64,000 nt of DNA. Source: an uncultured Glaciecola sp. Lineage in GTDB: Bacteria > Pseudomonadota > Gammaproteobacteria > Enterobacterales > Alteromonadaceae. Within the stretch, counting starts at the first letter, position 1; the number at the start of each line of letters is the position of its first letter. The stretch is taken from the NCBI GenBank assembly GCA_905479945.1, contig CAJQOP010000003.1, positions 62,001-126,000 on the forward strand. Reading direction: 5' to 3'. Positions 1 through 8,228 of the stretch are shown here, piece after piece. The position numbers and the translations under genes were made by a program. The notes under the pieces were generated by a model that made no database searches, was not told the DNA's origin, and worked only from the letters and a program-made list of their open reading frames with translations.

Positions 1-779
1 ATTTTGATCCCGCTATTATAACTCTTAAAACAGGTCCAATTCGTAATTTATTTTTCTATAGTGATGGCATTATTGAGCAGCCCGGCCCTGATGGTGATGC
101 GTTTGGGATGCATCGCTTATTGGACATTTTCGAACGATATGATTACAAAGAAAGCCTTGTAAGTCGCATCGTTAATGAATTTACTGTATTTAACAATATG
201 GCGGAATTACTCGATGACCTTTCCATGTGTGACTTGCAAGTAGAAGCCCTAGTCGAAAGTCACTTATTCGAAAAAAAGAAAGAGGTGCCATCAAGTATCG
301 GAAAGATTACCGCAACATTGGATATTGAAGGAATGCTGATTGCCAATACAGACATTGTAGGTTGCTTAGATAGCATCATGCGCAGTGCTGGTATGGTCGG
401 CGATCTACGACAACGTGCATTTACAGTTTTTGCTGAATTGGTCAGTAATGGTCTTGATCATGGGATTTTAGACTTAGACTCAAATTTAAAGAATGACTTC
501 GCGGGATTCGCAGATTATTTGCAGCTTAAAGAAGAAAGATTAGAGAATATTGGTGAAAATGACAAACTTAGCATGAAATTTGCTTACTCACCGAATACAG
601 ACGAAATTGACTTTGAAATCCTTGATACAGGAAAGGGTTTTGATATTTTTAAAGAGAAAGAATTGGACGACAACGCATTATCAGGCAGAGGCATAGAGCT
701 TATTAGAAAGCTTTGTAACACCGTAGACGTTGTTTCACCTGGAAATAAAACCTTAGTTAACTTGAAAAGAGACTTCTAG
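1..779 (+). CDS. SpoIIE-type serine phosphatase fused to anti-sigma-type HATPase kinase (5' truncated by window)
   Basis: The reading frame is open from base 3, so the start lies outside the window; 258 residues are visible. The first ~35 residues carry the end of a PP2C/SpoIIE phosphatase domain (YSDGIIEQ followed by a GDAFG stretch). The last ~150 residues form a GHKL ATPase domain of the RsbW/anti-sigma type, with an N box (ELVSNGLDHG), a G1 box (DTGKGF) and a G2 box (GRGIELIRKL). This phosphatase-plus-kinase layout resembles the HsbR-type response regulators of Pseudomonas, which switch the phosphorylation of a STAS partner; a receiver domain may lie upstream but cannot be seen. The stop is 3 bases before cheY, so it is probably the upstream member of the chemosensory operon. 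Its partner protein is unknown here. Confidence 0.85.
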   Translation, partial: FDPAIITLKTGPIRNLFFYSDGIIEQPGPDGDAFGMHRLLDIFERYDYKESLVSRIVNEFTVFNNMAELLDDLSMCDLQVEALVESHLFEKKKEVPSSIGKITATLDIEGMLIANTDIVGCLDSIMRSAGMVGDLRQRAFTVFAELVSNGLDHGILDLDSNLKNDFAGFADYLQLKEERLENIGENDKLSMKFAYSPNTDEIDFEILDTGKGFDIFKEKELDDNALSGRGIELIRKLCNTVDVVSPGNKTLVNLKRDF

Positions 780-782
780 CCA

Positions 783-1148
783 ATGAGTAAACATATTTTG
801 GTAGTAGATGATTCACCCTCTATTCGTCAAATGGTACAAGTGACGTTGAAGTCGGCGAATTACAAAGTGACCACTGCAGAAGATGGTCAAGCTGCTTTAG
901 ACCTGTGCAAACGAATGCAATATGATTTTGTACTTACCGATCAAAACATGCCGAGAATGGACGGACTAACTCTCATTAAATCATTGAGAGGGATGGCCAC
1001 GTATCGAAAAACGCCTATTGTCGTTTTAACAACCGAAGCCAGTGATAGTATGAAAGCGCAGGGTCGCGCAGCTGGTGCCACCGGATGGATGGCAAAACCT
1101 TTTGACCCTCAAAAATTATTGAGTGTCGCTGCAAAAGTTTTACCTTAA
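783..1148 (+). CDS. cheY: CheY-like single-domain response regulator
   Basis: This 121-residue protein is a stand-alone receiver domain. It has the acidic pair D9-D10, the phospho-acceptor D53 in TDQNMP, the switch residue T83 and the invariant K105 in AKPF, so it should be phosphorylated by the CheA encoded next door. There is no output domain. The N-x-M-P-R-M-D-G stretch and length are typical of CheY proteins in non-flagellar or alternative chemosensory clusters as well as flagellar ones, so the target (motor, pilus or enzyme) cannot be told from sequence. It follows the phosphatase/kinase gene by 3 bases and precedes cheA by 28 bases. Confidence 0.9.
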   Translation: MSKHILVVDDSPSIRQMVQVTLKSANYKVTTAEDGQAALDLCKRMQYDFVLTDQNMPRMDGLTLIKSLRGMATYRKTPIVVLTTEASDSMKAQGRAAGATGWMAKPFDPQKLLSVAAKVLP

Positions 1149-1176
1149 ACAAAATGTTAAGTAAAAGGCGACCTCA

Positions 1177-3123
1177 ATGTCTATAGACATGAGCCAATTC
1201 TTTGGCGTTTTCTTTGAAGAAAGCCAAGAGCATCTCGAAGAGATGGAGCATCTGTTGATGAGCATCTCTCTTGATGATCCTGATCCTGAAGACTTGAATA
1301 GTATTTTCAGAGCTGCGCATTCTATTAAGGGCGGCAGCGGAGTCTTCGGGTTTGATGCATTAACGGGCTTAACGCACGTAATGGAAAATATCCTCGACCT
1401 AGCCCGCAAAGACGAATTGGCTATTACTAAAGTTATCGTCGACCAACTCCTCATCACAGTAGACACATTAAAAAATATCCTCAAATCTTATCAAAACGAA
1501 GACGATATAGACTGGGCTGCAATCGAAAAAGGCACTGTTCAACTTGAAGCACTGCTTAAAACAGAAGGCGGCTCTGAGCAGTCGTTAACATCAGAAGACG
1601 AGAGTGGATTCGGCTTTTTTGATGTTCCAGTGCAAGATGACGATGACAGCTTCGGTTTCTTCGACCCCTTAGATGCTAATGATGAATCGGAAGAAGAGGG
1701 CTTTGGTTTATTTGCCGAGTCAGAGGATGTTGACGACGATAGCTTCGGCTTTTTCGATGATGAACCCACAAAAATACCTGCAGCATCCACGCTTGAATCA
1801 CAAGAAAATGATGATGTAATAGAAACGCCTAAGCCTGTTCCTTCAGTAACAACTAAATCAGAGGAAAAGACCGCTACTGCAGGAAAAACAACAGTTGCTG
1901 GAAAAAAACTTGTAAAAAAAGCAGAATCAAAAGAATCAGGTTCTATTCGAGTGGATACCATGAAAATCGACTCATTGGTTAACCTCGTTGGGGAGCTAGT
2001 GATAACCCAGTCAATGATTAAAATTGTTGGCCGCGATGTGCATGGTGAAGTGGAAGAAAAGCTGGAGGGCGCAATAGGTGAGCTATCGCGCAATATACGT
2101 GAAATTCAAGAGGCCGTAATGTCAATGCGCATGCTGCCGATGTCGTTTGCTTTTAACCGCTTCCCTCGTGTTGTGCGCGACCTCGCAGACAAGCTAGGTA
2201 AAGACTTAGAGTTAGTTATTGAAGGCGGCGCAACCGAAATAGACAAAGGAATGATTGAGAAACTTGTCGACCCTCTAACGCATTTAATCCGCAATAGTGT
2301 TGACCATGGCATTGAAATGCCTAATATTCGAGCCGCAGCAGACAAACCCAAAGTAGGTACCGTTGTGCTTAATGCAGAGCAGCGCGGCAGCAGTATTTTA
2401 ATCACGATTACCGACGATGGTGCAGGTCTTAATAGAGAACGAATTTTAGAAAAAGCTATGAACAGTGGTATGGATGTTAGTGAAGATATGCCTGACGAAA
2501 AGGTTTGGCCTCTAATATTTGAAGCTGGCTTCTCTACAGCAGAAGCAGTCACTGATGTCTCAGGACGTGGTGTTGGTATGGACGTCGTGCGACGGAATAT
2601 AGAATCCATTGGCGGCAGAGTAGAAATTGAATCGACCGCTGGGAAAGGCTCAGTATTTAGAATTCGTTTACCGCTCACCCTGGCTATTGTAGATGGCATG
2701 TGTATTTCGGTAACCGACCAGACGTTCATCATTCCATTGACCAACATCATTGAGTCGATGCAACCAACAAAAGACCAAATTAAAAGCATTGGTAACGATC
2801 AGCTATTGTGGGTAAGAGAAGAATATTGGCCCTTAGTACCATTGCACGAATTGATGGGTATTGAGGGCGCCAACACCGATCCTACAAGCGCTATAGTAGT
2901 GCTTGTTGAAACCTCTAGAAAGCGATTTGGATTATTAATCGATGCACTCGAAGGTCAACAACAAGTGGTTATCAAAAGTCTAGAACAACATTACAAACGC
3001 ATACCTGGCGTTGCCGGTGCAACTATTATGGGTGACGGTGGCGTCGCTCTTATTTTAGACATTGAGTCTATTGCATCCGTCGTATCAATACCAAATCAAT
3101 CGGAGGTGTCAATTGTCAGCTAA
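1177..3123 (+). CDS. cheA: Chemotaxis histidine kinase CheA
   Basis: This 648-residue kinase reads signals from the MCP array and phosphorylates CheY and CheB. Visible domains are an HPt/P1 domain with phospho-acceptor H48 (AAHSIKGG), an acidic low-complexity linker at about residues 130-240, the P3 dimerisation segment, a P4 ATPase domain (N box HLIRNSVDHGIE, G1 DDGAGLN, G2 GRGVGMDVVRRNI) and a CheW-like P5 domain at about 510-640. No folded P2 CheY-binding domain is apparent; the linker instead carries four FGFFD-like motifs at residues 145, 159, 176 and 190. A Shine-Dalgarno-like AAGG lies about 8 bases before the ATG. The end overlaps the preferred cheW start. Confidence 0.95.
   Translation: MSIDMSQFFGVFFEESQEHLEEMEHLLMSISLDDPDPEDLNSIFRAAHSIKGGSGVFGFDALTGLTHVMENILDLARKDELAITKVIVDQLLITVDTLKNILKSYQNEDDIDWAAIEKGTVQLEALLKTEGGSEQSLTSEDESGFGFFDVPVQDDDDSFGFFDPLDANDESEEEGFGLFAESEDVDDDSFGFFDDEPTKIPAASTLESQENDDVIETPKPVPSVTTKSEEKTATAGKTTVAGKKLVKKAESKESGSIRVDTMKIDSLVNLVGELVITQSMIKIVGRDVHGEVEEKLEGAIGELSRNIREIQEAVMSMRMLPMSFAFNRFPRVVRDLADKLGKDLELVIEGGATEIDKGMIEKLVDPLTHLIRNSVDHGIEMPNIRAAADKPKVGTVVLNAEQRGSSILITITDDGAGLNRERILEKAMNSGMDVSEDMPDEKVWPLIFEAGFSTAEAVTDVSGRGVGMDVVRRNIESIGGRVEIESTAGKGSVFRIRLPLTLAIVDGMCISVTDQTFIIPLTNIIESMQPTKDQIKSIGNDQLLWVREEYWPLVPLHELMGIEGANTDPTSAIVVLVETSRKRFGLLIDALEGQQQVVIKSLEQHYKRIPGVAGATIMGDGGVALILDIESIASVVSIPNQSEVSIVS
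3102..3115 (+). promoter_or_regulatory. Ribosome binding site that sets the cheW TTG start
   Basis: GGAGG at 3102-3106 sits 6 bases upstream of an in-frame TTG at 3113, inside the 3' end of cheA. It is one of the strongest ribosome sites seen in this window and argues for the shorter cheW protein. Confidence 0.65.
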
Positions 3124-3619
3124 TAACAAAGCCAACGACTCACAATTGTCTGCAGAATCCCAACAAGAGTTTTTAACGTTCGTGTTGGGCGAAGAAAATT
3201 ATGCCTTAGACATTATGACTGTCAAAGAAATACGCGGCTATGAATCTGTAACTAAAATTGCAAACACACCCGACTACATAAAAGGCGTGCTCAACCTGCG
3301 TGGCGATATCGTGCCCATTATTGACTTGCGCATTAAGTTTAATGTTGGCGAGGTAACTTACGACGAGTTCACTATTGTGATCATGCTAATGATTGGTGAG
3401 CGTGTTGTAGGCATCGTGGTTGACGAAGTGAGCGATGTTATCAAGGTAAATAATGATGATATTAGGCCGCCACCGGAATTTGGAGTGGCCTTTGATAGCG
3501 CTTATTTGCATGGTTTAACCACCATTAATGAACAAATGATAATTTTAGTTAACATCCAAAAATTAATATCAAGTGATGAACTTGGCTTGTGCGATCCTAG
3601 CCAAAAAGTGGAGCAATAG
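3113..3619 (+). CDS. cheW: Chemotaxis coupling protein CheW (TTG start)
   Basis: This is a single CheW domain that links receptors to CheA. Typical features are FVLGEENYALDI near the start, IKGVLNLRGDIVPIIDLR in the middle and a VVDEVSDVI stretch. I prefer the TTG at 3113, which lies 6 bases after a strong GGAGG at 3102-3106 and gives a 168-residue protein beginning M-S-A-N-N. An ATG at 3062 is in frame but has no comparable ribosome site and would overlap cheA by about 60 bases. With the TTG, the overlap with cheA is 11 bases, which suggests translational coupling. Confidence 0.9.
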   Translation: MSANNKANDSQLSAESQQEFLTFVLGEENYALDIMTVKEIRGYESVTKIANTPDYIKGVLNLRGDIVPIIDLRIKFNVGEVTYDEFTIVIMLMIGERVVGIVVDEVSDVIKVNNDDIRPPPEFGVAFDSAYLHGLTTINEQMIILVNIQKLISSDELGLCDPSQKVEQ

Positions 3620-3623
3620 TAAT

Positions 3624-6600
3624 ATGAAAATCCTACGCGTGTTTGACAATATCAAACTTACTGCAAAAATGTCTGTTATAGCTATACTCTCCTTAATTGG
3701 CTTAGCGTTGCCAACTTATCACTACACGGAGTTATCTCTGAGTGGTCAAGCATCTGATGAGATAGAGTTGCAAGGCATTACCCCTGCATCTGAAGTTATT
3801 ATGTTGAAGAAACTATTCGCGGAGCATCGAGGAATGTCCGCTCGTTTGTTTGGCGGCGATGAGACGGTGTCAAGCGCCTTAAGCGCCAAAGGCAATGAGA
3901 TCGACAAACAACTATCGCAAATAAGAAACGATATTCAAGAGGCAACGGACGAAAATAAATTAATGCGGGACTTAGATAGTTTGGTGAACACTTGGAAGCA
4001 AGTCCAGTCCAGAGTATCTAGTCGACAATACGACAGGGCGAGCTCTTTTGCTGAGCACTCAGCATTAATATCTGACAGCGATGCCTTAGCATCAGATATA
4101 TTGAAATTCTTTTTACTCAGCTATGACCCCTCAGCAGCGAGTTATCACACGATTATCGCTAACTTTGAAAACTTACCTCGCTTAGCTAACGCATTAGGAA
4201 AAGTGAGGGGCTCGGCAGCGGGTGTGCTAGCGGTAGGAACGATAAGCGATGCACAAATAGGGGTTATTCGAGGGTATTTAAATACCGTCAAGGAACCAGC
4301 TCGAGATTTTGATTACAACATGTTATCCGCATCAGACGCTGATGAGCGATTCAATGAAATTCGTCAAAAAAGTGCAGAAATAAGCAATAAAATTAACGAG
4401 TTAGTCGTTTTAACAAATCAAGAAGTGCTAGGCAGTAATGAGTTGAATTATTCTTCATCTCGCTTTTTTGATCAATACAGCGATGTGATTAACGCCTTGT
4501 ATACATTGCACGAAACTAGTATCGGCATGCTTAGAAATGTTATCGAAGAGAGAGTCGAAAACAATAATGCACTGCGCAGAACTACATTCATGACTATCGG
4601 GGTTTTGCTGATTATCAGTTTGCTGATCGGTTTTATTATTGTTCGGTCTTTAAACTCCTCGGCAAAAAACTTAATTGGTTCATTTAAAAAGATATCTGAC
4701 GGTGACTATGAGATTGATTTCAATGTTAAGCGAAAAGATGAAATGGGCATTCTGGAAAAAGAGTTATCAACGTTAACACAGCAACTCAGAGACGCCGCTG
4801 TAGTTGCGCTTGAAGCATCAAAAGTTAAGCAAGCGCTAGACAGCTCTTCAATGTGCTTCATGATGTCTAATTCAGATCGAGAAATCGTTTATATGAATGA
4901 ATCAGTAGCTAAGCTAATGAAAGAAAGTGAAGCTGAAATTCGAAAAGAGCTTTCACACTTTAATGCAGCCACTCTGATCGGCACTAAAATAGATAGTTTC
5001 CTTAAGAATACAGAGCAACTCACAAGCACGCATACGACTCTCTTAGACATGGGTGAAAAATCATTCCAGCTCAACGTTAATCCAATTATTGACGGTGATG
5101 GTAACGCTTTAGGTAATTCGATCGAATGGTTAGACATGACTGCAATTTTTGAAGAAGAGCGCAGAGTCGCTCGTATTTTAGAGGCGCTAGACTCATCTTC
5201 AACTAACATCATGATAGCAGATGCGAATCGTGACATTATTTACATGAACCGCTCACAAGTAGAGATGTTCAAATCAACTCAGGCCGATTTAAGTAAAGTG
5301 CTTCCAAACTTTGACGCAAACGATATTATTGGTAATAGCGTGGATAGATTCGATCAAGAAGCAAGTCATAAGAAAGATTTACTGGATAGGTTAATTGAAG
5401 CTCAAACTTCAGAAATAACCCTCGGCGCTAGATATTTTCGCTTAACTGCAAACCCGATTTTGTCTAAAAGTAATGAACGCATAGGCACGGTTGTAGAGTG
5501 GTTAGACAGAACTATAGAAATTAATGCTGAAAAAGAAATTGCACAAATGGTCAACGCAAGCCTGGTCGGAGACTTTACGCGACGTATAAATGAAGAAAAT
5601 AAAGACGGTTTCTTATTAACCATGTCTCAAGGACTCAACCAGTTAGTCAAAACCACTGAGTCTGGTTTGAATGAAGTCAGTAACGTGCTATTAGCCTTGT
5701 CTGAAGGTGATTTAACCAAGCGTGTCACATCAGAATACCAGGGTACCTTTAACGATCTGAAAGACTACTGTAATACAACGAGTACTAATTTAGCGGAAGT
5801 GATCAATAGTATTCGTGAAGCCAGTGACACAATAAACAATGCCTCTTCTGAAATTGCGCAAGGAAACTCAGATTTATCGACAAGAACGGAGCAACAAGCA
5901 TCGAGTCTTGAGGAAACAGCCTCGAGTATGGAAGAAATTACTAGTACGGTTCGTTTGAATGCCGAAAATGCTAACCAAGCAAATGGCCTCGCGTCACAAG
6001 CAGCTAAAGTTGCTGGAAGTGGCGGCGAACTCATACAAGAAGTGGTAGTTACCATGGCTTCAATTAATGACTCGTCGCGAAAAATATCAGATATTATTGG
6101 CGTAATTGATGGTATTGCATTCCAAACCAATATTCTCGCATTGAATGCAGCAGTCGAAGCAGCAAGAGCTGGAGAGCAAGGTCGCGGTTTTGCAGTGGTC
6201 GCTTCTGAAGTAAGAACGCTTGCACAACGCTCTGCGAATGCAGCAAAAGATATTAAAGATTTAATATCTGATTCAGTGTCTAAAGTTGAAAGCGGAAATA
6301 GCTTGGTGAATCAATCGGGCGAAACAATGAAAGACATTGTGGTATCCATTCAACGCGTGAACGACATCATGAGCGAAATTGCCGCGGCATCTGCCGAGCA
6401 AGCAACCGGTATTGATGAAGTTAGTAAAGCAATCACACAAATGGATGAAATGACGCAACAGAATTCGGCGCTGGTTGAAGAAGCCGCTGCAGCTGCTGAG
6501 AGCATGCGCACGCAAGCGAGTGAGTTAACTGAGCGAGTTGGTACATTTAAGCTCGATGAACAGGACGTGCGCGCTAACAGCGTGTCTATCGGACATAACA

Positions 6601-6773
6601 AAACGCCAGTTGAGCCGATGAATCATAGTGCAACACATAAAGAGTGGAAGAAAGACACATTATCAAAGCAGTTTGACGAGTTGCCTTCGGTTATGAGCCC
6701 TTCCGAAACCAGACAAGCAAGTAGAAAGGTCATTCCAGCCATATCAGATGAAGACGAATGGGAAAGCTTCTAA
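3624..6773 (+). CDS. Methyl-accepting chemotaxis protein with tandem PAS domains and C-terminal CheR-binding pentapeptide
   Basis: This 1049-residue receptor feeds the cognate CheW-CheA. A first membrane helix lies near residues 14-32, a long helical periplasmic region follows (about 310 residues, with an EHRGMSARLFGG stretch reminiscent of NIT-type sensor domains), then a second helix near 335-355, HAMP, two related PAS domains (ALDSSSMCFMMSNSDREI and ALDSSSTNIMIADANRDI), a second HAMP-like segment and the MA signalling domain with the conserved hairpin tip (around GIAFQTNILALNAAVEAARA). The C terminus is EWESF, matching the aromatic-x-x-aromatic pattern of the NWETF pentapeptide that recruits CheR/CheB. 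I chose the ATG at 3624; a start at 3573 would add residues that overlap cheW. The ligand is unknown. Confidence 0.9.
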   Translation: MKILRVFDNIKLTAKMSVIAILSLIGLALPTYHYTELSLSGQASDEIELQGITPASEVIMLKKLFAEHRGMSARLFGGDETVSSALSAKGNEIDKQLSQIRNDIQEATDENKLMRDLDSLVNTWKQVQSRVSSRQYDRASSFAEHSALISDSDALASDILKFFLLSYDPSAASYHTIIANFENLPRLANALGKVRGSAAGVLAVGTISDAQIGVIRGYLNTVKEPARDFDYNMLSASDADERFNEIRQKSAEISNKINELVVLTNQEVLGSNELNYSSSRFFDQYSDVINALYTLHETSIGMLRNVIEERVENNNALRRTTFMTIGVLLIISLLIGFIIVRSLNSSAKNLIGSFKKISDGDYEIDFNVKRKDEMGILEKELSTLTQQLRDAAVVALEASKVKQALDSSSMCFMMSNSDREIVYMNESVAKLMKESEAEIRKELSHFNAATLIGTKIDSFLKNTEQLTSTHTTLLDMGEKSFQLNVNPIIDGDGNALGNSIEWLDMTAIFEEERRVARILEALDSSSTNIMIADANRDIIYMNRSQVEMFKSTQADLSKVLPNFDANDIIGNSVDRFDQEASHKKDLLDRLIEAQTSEITLGARYFRLTANPILSKSNERIGTVVEWLDRTIEINAEKEIAQMVNASLVGDFTRRINEENKDGFLLTMSQGLNQLVKTTESGLNEVSNVLLALSEGDLTKRVTSEYQGTFNDLKDYCNTTSTNLAEVINSIREASDTINNASSEIAQGNSDLSTRTEQQASSLEETASSMEEITSTVRLNAENANQANGLASQAAKVAGSGGELIQEVVVTMASINDSSRKISDIIGVIDGIAFQTNILALNAAVEAARAGEQGRGFAVVASEVRTLAQRSANAAKDIKDLISDSVSKVESGNSLVNQSGETMKDIVVSIQRVNDIMSEIAAASAEQATGIDEVSKAITQMDEMTQQNSALVEEAAAAAESMRTQASELTERVGTFKLDEQDVRANSVSIGHNKTPVEPMNHSATHKEWKKDTLSKQFDELPSVMSPSETRQASRKVIPAISDEDEWESF

Positions 6774-6776
6774 ACG

Positions 6777-7610
6777 ATGTCTACCTCTGCTGCAACAAAA
6801 GAGTTTTCTTACAGTCCCGCCGACTTTCAGGCGGTGCGTAAAAAGCTCAAATTACTTACCGGTATTAATCTTGCCGATAGTAAAGATAGTATGGTTTATA
6901 GCCGACTAGCTCGGCGCATAAGAACACTAAGACTTAGTTCATTTTTACAGTATCTAAATTACTTAGACAGCAACACCAACAGCGAACAAGAAGAGTTTGT
7001 GAATGCGCTAACTACAAACCTCACTTCTTTTTTTCGTGAGAGCCATCATTTTGTTGCGCTTGAGGAGCATTTAAGAAAAAACCAAAAGCCAACCACAATA
7101 TGGTGTGCAGCAAGCTCAACCGGCGAGGAGCCTTATTCGATTGCAATGAGTGCCGTAAATGCATTTGGTGGCTTTAATTGCCCTGTTAAGATTATTGCAT
7201 CGGACATTGATAGTAATGTTTTGCAAACTGCGAGCAATGGTATTTATAGAGCAGATCAAATAAAAGATCTTAGCATTGCTTTGAAGCAGCGCTTTTTCCA
7301 TCGCGGTAAAGGCAACCAAGACGGAAAAATAAAAATTGTCCCTGAACTCCGAAAAATGGTTAAATTCCAAAAGCTAAATTTAATGGATGACGCATGGTCA
7401 TTATCAAATAATATAGACATTGTTTTTTGCCGTAACGTGATGATTTATTTTGACAAGTCTACACAAGTTGCTATTTTGGAAAAGATTGTAAAACACATGG
7501 CACCGGATAGTTTGTATTTTGCTGGGCATTCTGAAAATTTTGCAAATGTCAGCGATATACTAAGCCCGCTCGGTAAAACTATTTATAAGCCCAACAGGGC
7601 CTTAAAGTGA
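6777..7610 (+). CDS. cheR: MCP glutamate methyltransferase CheR
   Basis: This 277-residue enzyme transfers methyl groups from S-adenosylmethionine to receptor glutamates. It shows the N-terminal CheR helical domain followed by the methyltransferase domain: TNLTSFFRESHHF, the SAM-binding WCAASSTGEEPYSIAM, the acidic ASDIDSNVL and the CRNVMIYFD motif. It starts 3 bases after the MCP stop and its last bases overlap the cheD start, so the genes are translationally coupled. The MCP just upstream ends in a CheR-docking-type pentapeptide, which supports them acting together. Confidence 0.95.
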   Translation: MSTSAATKEFSYSPADFQAVRKKLKLLTGINLADSKDSMVYSRLARRIRTLRLSSFLQYLNYLDSNTNSEQEEFVNALTTNLTSFFRESHHFVALEEHLRKNQKPTTIWCAASSTGEEPYSIAMSAVNAFGGFNCPVKIIASDIDSNVLQTASNGIYRADQIKDLSIALKQRFFHRGKGNQDGKIKIVPELRKMVKFQKLNLMDDAWSLSNNIDIVFCRNVMIYFDKSTQVAILEKIVKHMAPDSLYFAGHSENFANVSDILSPLGKTIYKPNRALK

Positions 7611-8215
7611 ACGTATTTGAGAACGAACATTTAGCCCCAAATCGTTATTTCGATAGAAGTTTCAATACAGATGCTGTGAAAATTCTTCCTGGTGAATATT
7701 TTGCGACAAGCGAAAATACAATGATTGTTACTGTTTTAGGATCTTGCGTATCAGCTTGCATCAGGGATCCTATTGCGGGTATCGCAGGCATGAACCACTT
7801 CCTTCTTCCAGCGAATGCAGATGAGGAGAACTTCGAGTCGGAGTCTGCACGTTATGGCGTTTTCGCAATGGAAATACTAATTAACCATATGATGAAGTTA
7901 GGCGCTCAAAGAAATAGGCTTGAAGCTAAAATATTCGGTGGCGCCAATGTGCTCAAAGGTTTTACCACAATTAGTGTTGGTCAAAAAAACTCAGCCTTCG
8001 TGCAAGAGTATTTGGAAGCTGAAAGAATACGGGTTGTCGCAACAGATTTATTAGGGGACTTTCCGCGCAAACTTTACCAGTTTCCAGAAACGGGCGAAGT
8101 TAAAGTGAGGAAGCTCAAGACGATGCACAACACGACGATTATTGATCGTGAAAGTGAATATAGAGTCAAAATCAAACAAACTGCCACCAAAGGCGGTGAT
8201 GTTGATCTTTTTTAG
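7607..8215 (+). CDS. cheD: Chemoreceptor glutamine deamidase CheD
   Basis: CheD deamidates receptor glutamines to glutamates so that they can be methylated. The 202-residue protein has the conserved catalytic region VTVLGSCVSACI with C47, followed 17 residues later by H64 in GMNHFLLP, the same spacing as the catalytic Cys and His of Thermotoga CheD, and the FGGANV motif. It starts with GTG inside the cheR stop (GTGA overlap). The C-terminal ~40 residues are basic and less conserved. CheD next to CheB and CheR gives this cluster a full receptor-adaptation set. Confidence 0.93.
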   Translation: MNVFENEHLAPNRYFDRSFNTDAVKILPGEYFATSENTMIVTVLGSCVSACIRDPIAGIAGMNHFLLPANADEENFESESARYGVFAMEILINHMMKLGAQRNRLEAKIFGGANVLKGFTTISVGQKNSAFVQEYLEAERIRVVATDLLGDFPRKLYQFPETGEVKVRKLKTMHNTTIIDRESEYRVKIKQTATKGGDVDLF

Positions 8216-8228
8216 GAGCACGTAAGAA

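Noticed and set aside
1140-2789. Long leftward open frames opposite cheA
   Set aside because: They mirror the codon pattern of cheA, have low-complexity Ser-rich translations and no ribosome sites or family resemblance.
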